This document shows, piece by piece, positions 1 to 8,134 of a DNA stretch of 64,000 nucleotides; within the stretch, counting starts at the first letter, position 1, and every line of letters starts with the position of its first letter. The notes under the pieces were generated by a model. That model saw only the letters and a list, made by a program, of their open reading frames with translations, made no database searches and had not been told where the DNA came from. A program made the position numbers and the translations under genes. This DNA is from Candidatus Gallacutalibacter stercoravium (GTDB taxonomy: Bacteria; Bacillota; Clostridia; Oscillospirales; Acutalibacteraceae): assembly GCA_018716975.1 (NCBI GenBank), contig DVJE01000006.1, positions 1-64,000 on the forward strand, read 5' to 3'.

Positions 1-2
1 GT

Positions 3-1094
3 TTAGGAAGCAACCAAGATTTTGCCGATGTGTGCAGCGATTACCACAGCAAAGGCATAAAAATTGTGCTGGACGGCGTTTTTCATCATGTAGGCCGCGG
101 ATTCTGGGCATTTCAGGACGTTTTGCAAAAACGAGAAAACTCCCCTTACCGGGATTGGTTCTATATCAATTTTAGCGGCAACAACGCCTACCAGGACGGA
201 CTATGGTATGAGGGCTGGGAAGGCCACTATGAGTTAGTGAAATTAAATTTAGGCAACCCTGCTGTTGTTGACTATCTTCTTCGTTGTGTAGACGGATGGA
301 TCAAAGAGTTTGGCATAGATGGTCTTCGGTTGGACGTAGCCTATTCCCTACCATATGAATTTATCGAGCGTTTGCATTCTTTTTGCCAAGAGCGCCGGCC
401 AGACTTCTTTTTGGTTGGGGAACTGCTGCACGGCGACTATAACCCCTTTATAGCGGATGGCAGATTGCACAGCGCCACCAACTATGAATGCTACAAGGGG
501 CTTTATTCCAGCATGAACAGCTATAACCTGTTCGAAATTGCCCACTCCCTACAGCGGCAGTTCGGGCCTGAGAATTGGACGTTATACAAAGGCAAGCATT
601 TGTTTAGCTTTGTGGATAACCATGATGTTACCCGTATTGCCAGCATTTTGCAAAACGAGCGCCATCTTCCGCTGGTTTATGCCCTTTTATTCGCTATGCC
701 GGGTATTCCATGCGTCTATTACGGCAGTGAATGGGGCGTCAAAGGGGAGAAGCACCAGGGAGATGCGGCCTTACGTCCCAGCTTTGAAGCGCCGGTTGAA
801 AATGAGCTAAGCACCTGGATCGGTAAATTAGCCGCCGCCCATAAAGCCAGCCCGGCGCTGCGCTACGGCACTTACCGCAATGTAGTGCTCACCAACCGCC
901 AACTGATTTTTGAACGGGCGTGCGATAACGAACGCGTGTTGGCTGCTTTTAACATTGATAGCGAGCCCTATCAGGCCCATTTTGACGCCGGTTGCGGCAC
1001 GGCGGTAGATCTCATTACCGGGCAAGCGCATGATTTTGGCGGAGGCAGCCAATTGCCGCCTTACAGCGCTTTCTATTGGAAAACAGAGCGGTAA
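3..1094 (+). CDS. GH13 alpha-amylase family glycoside hydrolase (5' end outside window)
   Basis: This is the C-terminal part of a GH13 hydrolase, probably acting on maltodextrins or cyclomaltodextrins in the cytoplasm. The frame is open to the window edge, so the true start lies upstream. All four conserved GH13 regions follow in order: region I GIKIVLDGVFHHVG, region II DGLRLDVA with the nucleophile Asp, region III LVGELLHGDY with the acid/base Glu, and region IV FVDNHD. A short beta-rich C-terminal domain follows (FERACDNERVLAAFNID). The family and catalytic competence are clear. The exact specificity (cyclomaltodextrinase, neopullulanase or oligo-glucosidase) cannot be told from this fragment. 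The stop is followed by about 400 bases without a gene. Confidence 0.93.
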   Translation, partial: LGSNQDFADVCSDYHSKGIKIVLDGVFHHVGRGFWAFQDVLQKRENSPYRDWFYINFSGNNAYQDGLWYEGWEGHYELVKLNLGNPAVVDYLLRCVDGWIKEFGIDGLRLDVAYSLPYEFIERLHSFCQERRPDFFLVGELLHGDYNPFIADGRLHSATNYECYKGLYSSMNSYNLFEIAHSLQRQFGPENWTLYKGKHLFSFVDNHDVTRIASILQNERHLPLVYALLFAMPGIPCVYYGSEWGVKGEKHQGDAALRPSFEAPVENELSTWIGKLAAAHKASPALRYGTYRNVVLTNRQLIFERACDNERVLAAFNIDSEPYQAHFDAGCGTAVDLITGQAHDFGGGSQLPPYSAFYWKTER

Positions 1095-1502
1095 CCCCCC
1101 ACATTGTAAGCAGTTCAAACGCTTATCTACTTTTATTGTCTGGGGGAATCAATTTAATAACGTTTTCTACCCCCCTTATTACTCTTGGGCCGTTTTGCAA
1201 CCTGCCCTTGAATAATAGGGGGATTTTCATCTGTGATTTAATGTTGCAACATACAGATTGTTACCAATCCAACTGTTCCATATGCGGCGATTATGCAATT
1301 TTTGGGGGTGTTACGCTGTTTTAAGGGTTATCCTTCTTTGCAACATTTACCGTATGATTTCAGTGACAAAATCCACGAAAAAAATAATCATAAAAACAAT
1401 TTATAATTAAAATTTACATATGCGTAACACTTTGTTCATAAAATAAGGGTAGGTTTTTTGTAAAATAACTAATGGTGTTAGCAATTTGGAGGTTAACATT
1501 TT
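1095..1502. other. Gene-free stretch between GH13 and marR
   Basis: No reading frame here has a convincing ribosome binding site. A weak inverted repeat (a CCCCCTTATT arm near 1171-1180 facing an ATAGGGGG arm near 1215-1222) could end the GH13 transcript but has no clear T tract. The 3' half is very A+T rich and presumably holds the marR promoter. I could not settle on a -35/-10 pair with good spacing. TTACATATGCGTAA near 1413-1427 is a weak dyad that might be a MarR operator. Confidence 0.4.
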
Positions 1503-1928
1503 ATGGACTATCATGCACTTGCAGAAAAATTGATCGACCTCCAGTATGGTCTGCATCAGGTGCCTGCCAACCGGCAGCTGTCTATTTTAGACAAAGGGAT
1601 TTTCTTTGCCCTAAACTATTTGATGGCGCAGCACAAGGCAGTTCATCCGAAAGAGCTCAGCAAAGAAATGGCTGTTAGTTCTGCGCGCATTGCCGCCCTA
1701 TTGAACCATTTAGAAGAGGAAGGGTTGGTACGCCGCACCGCAGATCCGGAGGATAAACGGCAAATCCGAATTTCTTTAACGGAAGAAGGCGCACAGTTAA
1801 TACACGATAAACGGGCTGAAGTGGTGGATATTTTAGCGCATACACTGTCTCAATTAGGGCCGGAAGACGCCAATACCTATATTCGGATCCAAACGAAGAT
1901 CATCGAAAACTTTTTGCGTGAAGGGTAA
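1503..1928 (+). CDS. MarR family winged-helix transcriptional regulator
   Basis: A 141-residue DNA-binding protein of usual MarR length. The winged helix-turn-helix lies at about residues 40-105. The recognition region reads VHPKELSKEMAVSSARIAALLNHLEEEG, quoted here in two pieces: VHPKELSKEMAVSS then ARIAALLNHLEEEG. The wing carries the family signature DPEDKRQIRISLTEEG. The ATG is preceded by GGAGG at 1488-1492. Only about 95 bases separate it from the DUF1538 gene on the same strand, so it probably regulates that membrane protein/PII-like pair and itself. The ligand is unknown. Confidence 0.93.
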   Translation: MDYHALAEKLIDLQYGLHQVPANRQLSILDKGIFFALNYLMAQHKAVHPKELSKEMAVSSARIAALLNHLEEEGLVRRTADPEDKRQIRISLTEEGAQLIHDKRAEVVDILAHTLSQLGPEDANTYIRIQTKIIENFLREG

Positions 1929-2023
1929 CCGTTGTAGGCTTTGAGGCTGCATCGCACGATATCTATCTCGAAAGCAAAAACAACATATCGATGGGCTAGG
2001 TTAAAGGAGGTATCGCCGCTGTT

Positions 2024-3535
2024 ATGGATAAATTGAAAGAAAGCATTAAAGAATCGTTGTCCAGCGTCCTGCCCATCACGATAATTGTAGTGCTTTTGAG
2101 CATCACTTTTGCACCGATGGAAATTGGTACACTGGCGTTGTTCCTTACCGGAGCGGTCCTTTTGATTGTGGGAATGGGATTTTTCCAATTGGGGGCCGAA
2201 ATGGCTATGACGCCCTTGGGCCAAGGCGTTGGGGGCCGTTTGATTAAAAGCAAAAATCTGTTTTTTATGATATTTGTAGGCTTTCTTATGGGAGCCATTA
2301 TTACAATTTCTGAACCCGATTTGCAGGTTTTAGCAAATCAGGTTGCTTCTATCCCTAACCCGGTGTTAATTTGGACGGTTGCAATTGGCGTAGGCATTTT
2401 TCTTGCGATTGCTGTGCTACGTATTGTATTTCATATCAGCCTGTCAAACCTACTGTTGATCTTCTATCTTTTATTATTTATTCTTTCTTTTTTCTCTCCT
2501 GCCACATTTACCGCCGTTGCTTTTGACGCCGGTGGCGTTACTACCGGGCCTATGACTGTTCCGTTTATTATGGCGCTGGGCGTTGGTTTATCTGCGGCCC
2601 GCAGCGATAAGGACGGCACCAACGACAGTTTCGGCCTTGTTGCTCTATGCAGCATTGGCCCAATTATGATGGTTTTGCTCCTCGGTATATTTTACCATCC
2701 CTCTGAAGCCACCTATGCAGCAACAGTAGTTCCCACGGTTGTTACAACACATGATGTTGCCTTGCAATTTCTCACTTCGCTTCCGCAATACGCCGAAGAA
2801 GTGGCAATCAGCATGCTGCCGGTTGCCTGTGTATTTATCATTTTTCAGCTGATAACACGCAATTATCGAAAGAGGCAGCTATTGCGAATGGTAGTAGGTT
2901 TTTTGTATACTATCCTTGGGCTTATCCTTTTTCTTACCGGTGTCAATGTGGGATTTGCCCCCGTAGGTAATTTGTTGGGTGTAAGCATTGCTGAAAGTGA
3001 TTTTAAATGGCTGCTACTTCCCATTGGCATCATCATCGGTTATTATATTGTCAAGGCGGAGCCTGCGGTACAGGTGCTCAACGAACAAGTTGAGGAACTC
3101 ACCGGCGGCACCATTTCACGCAAAATGATGAATCTATCGCTTTCTATCGGTGTTGCTTGTGCGGTAGCCCTAGCTCTGTTAAGGGTGCTAACCGGTATCA
3201 ATATTTATTGGATTATCATTCCGGGTTATGCAATAGCGCTTGTGCTAAGCCGCTTGGTTCCAACGGTTTTTGTGGGCATTGCTTTTGACTCGGGCGGTGT
3301 GGCCAGCGGCCCCATGACTTCTACCTTTTTGCTACCGTTGGCGATGGGCGCATGTTCAGCCGTAGGCGGCAATGTGGTAACCGACGCATTTGGCATTGTG
3401 GCCTTGGTGGCCATGTCCCCTTTAATCACCATTCAACTGATGGGGCTTATTTACGCGCACAAATCGAAAGCGGTTGTTCCGCCTACTGAAGCACTGCCGG
3501 ACGATACTGTTGTTGATCTTGAGGAGGATTCATAA
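2024..3535 (+). CDS. DUF1538 family polytopic membrane protein with internal duplication
   Basis: A 503-residue integral membrane protein with about a dozen hydrophobic segments. It consists of two homologous halves. The motif AFDAGGVTTGPMTVPF with GTNDSFGLVALCS in the first half recurs as AFDSGGVASGPMTSTF with VTDAFGIVALVA in the second. Such inverted or tandem halves are typical of transporters. From memory, DUF1538 pairs (UmpA/UmpB) have been described as cation/proton antiporters; here both halves are fused in one chain. AAAGGAGG precedes the ATG, and the stop codon abuts the ATG of the PII-like gene. The next gene suggests control of transport by a PII-type sensor. The transported ion is inferred, not seen. 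Confidence 0.88.
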   Translation: MDKLKESIKESLSSVLPITIIVVLLSITFAPMEIGTLALFLTGAVLLIVGMGFFQLGAEMAMTPLGQGVGGRLIKSKNLFFMIFVGFLMGAIITISEPDLQVLANQVASIPNPVLIWTVAIGVGIFLAIAVLRIVFHISLSNLLLIFYLLLFILSFFSPATFTAVAFDAGGVTTGPMTVPFIMALGVGLSAARSDKDGTNDSFGLVALCSIGPIMMVLLLGIFYHPSEATYAATVVPTVVTTHDVALQFLTSLPQYAEEVAISMLPVACVFIIFQLITRNYRKRQLLRMVVGFLYTILGLILFLTGVNVGFAPVGNLLGVSIAESDFKWLLLPIGIIIGYYIVKAEPAVQVLNEQVEELTGGTISRKMMNLSLSIGVACAVALALLRVLTGINIYWIIIPGYAIALVLSRLVPTVFVGIAFDSGGVASGPMTSTFLLPLAMGACSAVGGNVVTDAFGIVALVAMSPLITIQLMGLIYAHKSKAVVPPTEALPDDTVVDLEEDS

Positions 3536-4251
3536 TGGTTACTTCGCAGGAAGCGAGATTTAGTGCTCCACGTTTATTCATCTTTGTTACAAAGGTTGAA
3601 GATGAAAAAAAGCTAGAAGAGGCACTTGATGCGCTGCATGTACCTATCTGTTACCAGTGCCGTGGCAAAGGAACCGCTCCAAAAATGTTAGATATTTTTG
3701 GCCTTAGCGGAACCACGCGGCTGATTACAATTGGAATTTTACCCAAATTTATGATACAAGAATTGTTTAACGAGGTAGGAAAAGTGCTTCCTTTTCAGCA
3801 GCGGGGCGGCGGCATTGGTTTCACAATCCCCATAACCGGGCTGCAAAACCCTATGTTTCAAATGTTAAATGACGAAGCTCGTACCGATCTAGAGAATCGT
3901 ATAAAAGAAAGGATCGAAAAGGATATGTCTGAAATACGGGAAAAATCAGATCATACGGTACTTTGGATTTCTGTAGCCAACGGATACAGCGACGATGTGG
4001 TGGATGCGGCAAAAGCCGCGGGCGCTAAGGGCGGCACAATATTAAAGGGGCTGCGCCGTAATTCAGAGCGGGTAAGCCAACATTTTGGTATTTCTATGCA
4101 AGAAGAGCAAGATTTTGTTATGATTGTGGTTTCAAAAGAGAAAAAGGCACAGATTATGTCTGCCATTTGCAGCGCTTGCGGCTTAAAAACGCCGGCTCAC
4201 GGTTTTATTCTTGCGCTGCCGGTAGAGGATGCGATCGGCTTACAGGAATAA
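3535..4251 (+). CDS. Tandem PII-like (P-II family regulator) protein
   Basis: A 238-residue cytoplasmic protein built from two PII-like ferredoxin folds. The N-terminal copy starts at about residue 12 (FIFVTKVEDEKKLEEAL). The second, from about residue 125, carries the better conserved core AAGAKGGTILKGLRRNSE and the strand FVMIVVSKEKKAQIMSAI. Canonical PII proteins are about 110 residues and trimeric, so this double-length form would be built differently. The ATG begins within a base of the DUF1538 stop, indicating translational coupling. By analogy with GlnK-AmtB and SbtB-SbtA it probably gates its membrane partner in response to a nucleotide or metabolite. The T-loop uridylylation Tyr is not recognisable. 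Confidence 0.85.
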   Translation: MVTSQEARFSAPRLFIFVTKVEDEKKLEEALDALHVPICYQCRGKGTAPKMLDIFGLSGTTRLITIGILPKFMIQELFNEVGKVLPFQQRGGGIGFTIPITGLQNPMFQMLNDEARTDLENRIKERIEKDMSEIREKSDHTVLWISVANGYSDDVVDAAKAAGAKGGTILKGLRRNSERVSQHFGISMQEEQDFVMIVVSKEKKAQIMSAICSACGLKTPAHGFILALPVEDAIGLQE

Positions 4252-4333
4252 GTGGGCTTTCCCCATTTGCTGAAAGTTCAAGAAAAAAGAAAGAAAAGGC
4301 GTTTCTCCATTTTGCCTTTTCTTTCTGGGATCT

Positions 4334-4370
4334 AAAAATAGCCGGCACGTTAAACGTGCCGGCTATTTTT
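4334..4370. terminator. Bidirectional terminator between the PII-like gene and nrdR
   Basis: A perfect 17-bp stem (arms 4334-4350 and 4354-4370, core GCCGGCACGT) with a 3-nt loop is flanked by A and T runs on both sides. It can end both convergent transcripts. Confidence 0.92.
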
Positions 4371-4416
4371 TGCTCTTTTTCGCAGCAGAAAATTACGTTA
4401 CTTACAGAAATGAAGC

Positions 4417-4872
4417 TTATTTATCCTTTATCAGTTTGTGCAATTCTTCTGCAAAAGTATTGATATCCTTAAACTGACGATATACCGAGGCAAAGCGGAC
4501 ATAGGCCACTTCATCCACCGATTTTAGCATATCCATAGCATATTCGCCAATGCGAGTGGAGGTAACCTCTCTATCTAAGGAATTTTGCAGCTTTAGCTCA
4601 ATTTCGTCTACAATCTGCTCCAATGTTTCAATAGAAACCGGGCGCTTTTCACAGGCGCGCAGCAGGCCGTTAATGAGCTTATTGCGATCAAACGCCTCGC
4701 GGGACTTATCCTTTTTAATCACAATCAGCGGCACAGTTTCTATCACTTCGTATGTTGTGAAGCGCTTGCCGCAGCCCAGGCACTCTCTCCGACGGCGGAT
4801 ACGCTCCCCCTCGTCAGTAGGCCGGGAATCAATTACTTTGCTTTCTTCAAAACCACAATAAGGGCAACGCAA
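4417..4872 (-). CDS. nrdR: Transcriptional repressor NrdR
   Basis: NrdR senses dATP/ATP and represses ribonucleotide reductase genes. The 151-residue product has an N-terminal zinc ribbon with two CxxC pairs (CPYC and CLGC), the linker [10 protein letters not shown], and an ATP-cone domain from about residue 45 ([20 protein letters not shown]) to the C-terminal [16 protein letters not shown] place the start at a TTG giving MRCPYCG, because AGGAGG lies exactly 8 bases upstream and this matches the family N-terminus. An overlapping GTG nine bases upstream sits on the ribosome binding site itself. The gene stands alone and converges on the PII-like gene. Confidence 0.95.
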   Translation of the reverse strand: MRCPYCGFEESKVIDSRPTDEGERIRRRRECLGCGKRFTTYEVIETVPLIVIKKDKSREAFDRNKLINGLLRACEKRPVSIETLEQIVDEIELKLQNSLDREVTSTRIGEYAMDMLKSVDEVAYVRFASVYRQFKDINTFAEELHKLIKDK

Positions 4873-4996
4873 AACAAGCACCTCCTAAATCATAAGCCAT
4901 AAAAATTTATACTGTGTCGTAACCCTTGTAGCCAGATGTTTCATAACAGCAATTGCACCGTAACATCAAAACCACTGTTTTTCTTTTTTCGGGGAT

Positions 4997-5025
4997 AGTA
5001 TAACATGTTTTAAACCGTTTTTCAA
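4997..5025 (-). promoter_or_regulatory. Candidate sigma-A promoter of nrdR
   Basis: On the minus strand TTGAAA (5020-5025) and TATACT (4997-5002) are separated by 17 bases. The predicted leader is about 118 nt. No NrdR box was recognised nearby. The remainder of the gene-free stretch up to 5245 shows no other signal. Confidence 0.6.
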
Positions 5026-5245
5026 CAACTTCTCAACAATCTCAATTGCAAAATTCAAATTTTAGGATTTGGCAAAAGGCTGCCCCTCCTTGCTTTGCCG
5101 CAACCAGCCAGACATCAAAATATTTTTGTATGCGTCAACGTTTGCTACCGTTTTCCTGCGGCATTTTCATGAAATAAGAATTTTAAAAACCTACTGCAAG
5201 AATGATTTTGCCGTTTAGCGGTTTTAAGCTTTATGCTGAGGCACA

Positions 5246-5286
5246 AAAACCGGCAGGCACCGTAATAAAGGTGCTGCCGGTTTTTG
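5246..5286 (-). terminator. Terminator of the DUF421-DUF4363 unit
   Basis: CCGGCAGGCACC pairs with GGTGCTGCCGG, leaving one bulged base and an 8-nt loop. A and T runs on both flanks provide the T tract for minus-strand transcripts ending just after the DUF4363 stop. Confidence 0.88.
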
Positions 5287-5290
5287 CCGC

Positions 5291-5671
5291 TTATAAAATA
5301 TTACTCAGGCTGGGCAATTCTGTATCCTTCAACCGTTCCAACTGGGTGCGGGTACGGTCGGCCTCCGCCATAAAATCATCCAGCTGGCCTCGTTCTAAAT
5401 AGGTCTGCGTTACGGTCACCGATTGATCGATTTGTTCCAGTTTGCTGTGGGCAATAAAAGTAGCCATGGTATCATAATGCGTTTGCCAGTCGTCAAAAGC
5501 CTGCCGGCAAAGGGCACGCGCGTTTTCTTCATCCCCCTTTTTTAAGCTAGTCTGTGCCGTGGTTATCGTATCAGCCAATTCATCCGTGATGTTGACCGTG
5601 GCCGTTAGCTCTACAATACATAGTGCGATTACCACAGCCAACACGCCAATCGCCACCCAAATGCGTTTCAT
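5291..5671 (-). CDS. DUF4363 family membrane-anchored protein
   Basis: A 126-residue protein with one N-terminal membrane segment (about residues 4-24, IWVAIGVLAVVIALCIVEL). A predicted extracytoplasmic, helix-rich and charged region follows. Its shape and position directly after a DUF421 gene match the DUF4363 family, which commonly accompanies YetF-like proteins in Clostridia. It follows the DUF421 gene by 22 bases with GGAGG before its ATG, so the two are co-transcribed. No enzymatic motif is present. A role in the spore envelope is an inference from the neighbouring germination genes. Confidence 0.8.
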   Translation of the reverse strand: MKRIWVAIGVLAVVIALCIVELTATVNITDELADTITTAQTSLKKGDEENARALCRQAFDDWQTHYDTMATFIAHSKLEQIDQSVTVTQTYLERGQLDDFMAEADRTRTQLERLKDTELPSLSNIL

Positions 5672-5693
5672 ATCCTCCCCCCCATTCTCAATA

Positions 5694-6401
5694 CTAACCT
5701 TGCCTAGCCTCGCTTTTTTTCATTTCTTGCCGGTCTTGCTTGCGAATAATCTTATAATTGCGCTTACAATCGGCCGTCATAATAAAAACATCCGATTGTT
5801 CCACTCCTTCGCCCTTGAGCACGCCTTTTATCCAATCTTCACTAAGGCGACACAAAGACAATGAAAAGTTGGAGATTTGTCCGTCGCTTATCACAACGCA
5901 CTCAATGCCGTTATCCGGCACCACTATCCCCAGCATAGAAGCGGTTGCACTTTGCTCGGCCGGCTTTTTCATAACGCTCATCTTTCCGTTGGTTTCCACA
6001 ATCGCATATGCCACTTCCGACAGGCTAAAAATATTCATCTGCCGCAATTGCTCGGAAAGATCCTCTGTAGACATGCGTAAACGCTTCATCTGGGCCTGAT
6101 CGATACGCCCATCGTTGATCACGACGATAGGTTTACCGCATATCATGCGCCGGAACTTCATGTTTTTAAGCATAAAGGCCGACACTAAAATTTCGCAGCA
6201 AACCAAAACTGCAATCGGCAAAAAACCGCTTACCAAAGGTTGACCCGTATCCTGCATGGGAATCGCCGCAATATCTGAAATAAGCAGGGTTACTACCAGC
6301 TCAGAGGTCTGTAATTCGCTGATCTGCCGTTTTCCCATCAGCCGTACCGCCACGATAATGACTATGTACAGCAAAATGGTGCGAATAAAAGAAATTGTCA
6401 T
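5694..6401 (-). CDS. DUF421/YetF family membrane protein
   Basis: A 235-residue protein with three N-terminal membrane helices, including the conserved VRLMGKRQISELQTSELVVT stretch of YetF-like proteins. The cytoplasmic C-terminal domain contains GKPIVVINDGRID and LSEVAYAIVETNGKMSV, both diagnostic for DUF421. In spore formers many homologues are produced in the forespore. The gene is divergent from gerA, heads a two-gene unit with DUF4363, and has GGAGG before the ATG. A candidate sigma-G-type promoter lies 32 bases upstream. The molecular function of the family is not settled. Confidence 0.9.
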   Translation of the reverse strand: MTISFIRTILLYIVIIVAVRLMGKRQISELQTSELVVTLLISDIAAIPMQDTGQPLVSGFLPIAVLVCCEILVSAFMLKNMKFRRMICGKPIVVINDGRIDQAQMKRLRMSTEDLSEQLRQMNIFSLSEVAYAIVETNGKMSVMKKPAEQSATASMLGIVVPDNGIECVVISDGQISNFSLSLCRLSEDWIKGVLKGEGVEQSDVFIMTADCKRNYKIIRKQDRQEMKKSEARQG

Positions 6402-6432
6402 GAAAACGCCTCCGTCTGTACACGAGTACCCT

Positions 6433-6462
6433 TATTTTGCTTCTGCATCTTTTATTTATGCA
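6433..6462 (-). promoter_or_regulatory. Candidate forespore (sigma-F/G-like) promoter for DUF421-DUF4363
   Basis: On the minus strand TGCATA (6457-6462) and CAAAATA (6433-6439) are 17 bases apart. This is close to the sigma-G pattern (-35 near TGMATA, -10 near CATAMTA) and unlike a sigma-A promoter. It agrees with the divergent germination operon. Confidence 0.45.
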
Positions 6463-6506
6463 ATCAGGCAGCTTCTTCGCCGGTTTAAAAGAAGGCGGCA
6501 CATCAG

Positions 6507-6537
6507 AGTATATTCCGCCGTGCAAATGCGCAAATTA
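6507..6537 (+). promoter_or_regulatory. Candidate sigma-G-like promoter for gerABC
   Basis: AGTATA (6507-6512) and CAAATTA (6531-6537) are separated by 18 bases, about 50 bases upstream of the gerA start. The match is weaker than that of the divergent partner promoter. Confidence 0.35.
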
Positions 6538-6589
6538 ACCCCATACGCCAAAGCGTGATCGAGCGCGGCCAGCGCTAAAGGGGGACGTT

Positions 6590-8125
6590 ATGCTGCAAAT
6601 CATCTCATATCTAAAAAGCCTTTTTCAAGCCCAAGGGGCGCCGGTATCCGGTTCCCCATCGCCAAGCAAGCAATTGAGCCATAACCTGCTGGAAAACCTA
6701 ATCTACTTTCGCCAGCAATATGATGGCAGTAGCGATTTAACCATTCGGGAATGCAAAGTAGCCGGTGTGGATGCGGCTGTGATTACAATAGAAGGGATGA
6801 TAAATAAACAGGTTTTTGCTACCAGTGTGCTAAATCCCATCCTGCAAGGGGCGTATCCCAACAATGAGCCTGAAAATATATTTTGCTTTTTGCGGGATGA
6901 ACTGCTTTCCACCAGCGAGCAGGTGCAGGTTACTTCTTTTGACGAAGCTTTTTCTTTGGCAATGTCCGGTTTTGCCTTGGTGGCCGTAGACGGCTACCCC
7001 GCCATGTTGGCGATAGGCGTGCAGGGTTTTAGTTTTCGCGGCCTATCGGAACCCAGCAACGAGGTAATGCAGCGGGGTGCCAAAGAAGGATTTACCGAGC
7101 CGCTTCGCATCAACATGACCTTGATACGCCGCCGCATGAAGAATCCCCAATTAAAATTTGAGATGTTAACCGTCGGATCGGTAAGCAAAACGGCGGTTTG
7201 CCTGTGTTATCTGCGCAATATGGTCTCCCCTAATGTGTTACAACAAATACGCACCCGCTTAAACCGGGTAGATTTAGAAAACGTGCTGGCCGCCGGATAC
7301 TTGGTGCCCTATCTGGAGCAGGAAGGGGATCTATCTCTTTTTAGTAGCGTAGGTATATCAGAACGTCCAGATACCGTTTGCGGCAAGCTGGCGGAGGGCC
7401 GCGTTGCTATTTTGGTGGACGGCACCCCTTTTGTGTTATTGGTTCCCTTTCTATTTGTCGAAAACTTTCAAACGATGGACGACTACACCTCCCGGCCCTT
7501 TTATGCAACCTTTATCCGATGGCTGAAATATTTTGCCTTTTTCGGCGCTATGTTGCTGCCGGGCCTTTATGTGGCTATTGGCACCTATAATCCAGAACTG
7601 TTTCCCGGCGAGTTGCTCAATAAAATCGCTTCCAATATTGCTTCTACTCCCTTTTCCTTAATGACAGAAACCCTTTTGATTCACTTTATTTATGAAATTA
7701 TGCGCGAAGCCGGCCTACGCCTGCCAAAGCCGTTGGGCCATGCGGTTAGCATCGTGGGCGGGCTGGTGGTTGGCGACGCCGCCATTAGCGCCGGGCTTAT
7801 TGGCGCCACCACACTTATGGTAGTGGCCCTCACCGCAATTAGTTCTTATGTGGTGCCCAGCCTATATGAGCCCTTAGCCGTGCTTCGGCTGGCTTTTATT
7901 CTAATCGGCGGGCTGATGGGTATTTGGGGCGTTATGTTGCTATTTTGTGTTGTGCTCATCAATTTGTGCAGTAAAAGTAACTGCGGTATACCCTACACAG
8001 CGCCGGTTTCGCCCTTTAGCCTATTTGGTATGCGCGACGTAGGCGTGCGCGCCGGTTGGAAGACCCTTTCAAAACGAAACAATCCGGTGCAGCAAATGCC
8101 TGGGGCCCACGTAGAAGAAAAATAG
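6590..8125 (+). CDS. gerA: Spore germination receptor subunit A (GerA/GerAA family)
   Basis: GerA subunits of nutrient germinant receptors sit in the spore inner membrane and form the channel-like core. The 511-residue product matches the usual length. It has a soluble N-terminal region with the signature VDGTPFVLLVPFLFVENF, then four to five C-terminal membrane segments from about residue 300. These include the conserved MTETLLIHFIYEIMREAGLR, quoted to 20 residues, and VGGLVVGDAAISAGL. It is the first gene of a gerA-gerB-gerC operon; the gap to gerB is 9 bases. The germinant cannot be predicted. Confidence 0.96.
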   Translation: MLQIISYLKSLFQAQGAPVSGSPSPSKQLSHNLLENLIYFRQQYDGSSDLTIRECKVAGVDAAVITIEGMINKQVFATSVLNPILQGAYPNNEPENIFCFLRDELLSTSEQVQVTSFDEAFSLAMSGFALVAVDGYPAMLAIGVQGFSFRGLSEPSNEVMQRGAKEGFTEPLRINMTLIRRRMKNPQLKFEMLTVGSVSKTAVCLCYLRNMVSPNVLQQIRTRLNRVDLENVLAAGYLVPYLEQEGDLSLFSSVGISERPDTVCGKLAEGRVAILVDGTPFVLLVPFLFVENFQTMDDYTSRPFYATFIRWLKYFAFFGAMLLPGLYVAIGTYNPELFPGELLNKIASNIASTPFSLMTETLLIHFIYEIMREAGLRLPKPLGHAVSIVGGLVVGDAAISAGLIGATTLMVVALTAISSYVVPSLYEPLAVLRLAFILIGGLMGIWGVMLLFCVVLINLCSKSNCGIPYTAPVSPFSLFGMRDVGVRAGWKTLSKRNNPVQQMPGAHVEEK

Positions 8126-8134
8126 CGGAGGGGC

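Noticed and set aside
1095-1502. Riboswitch or structured RNA before marR
   Set aside because: Only weak inverted repeats are present and no known aptamer pattern was seen.
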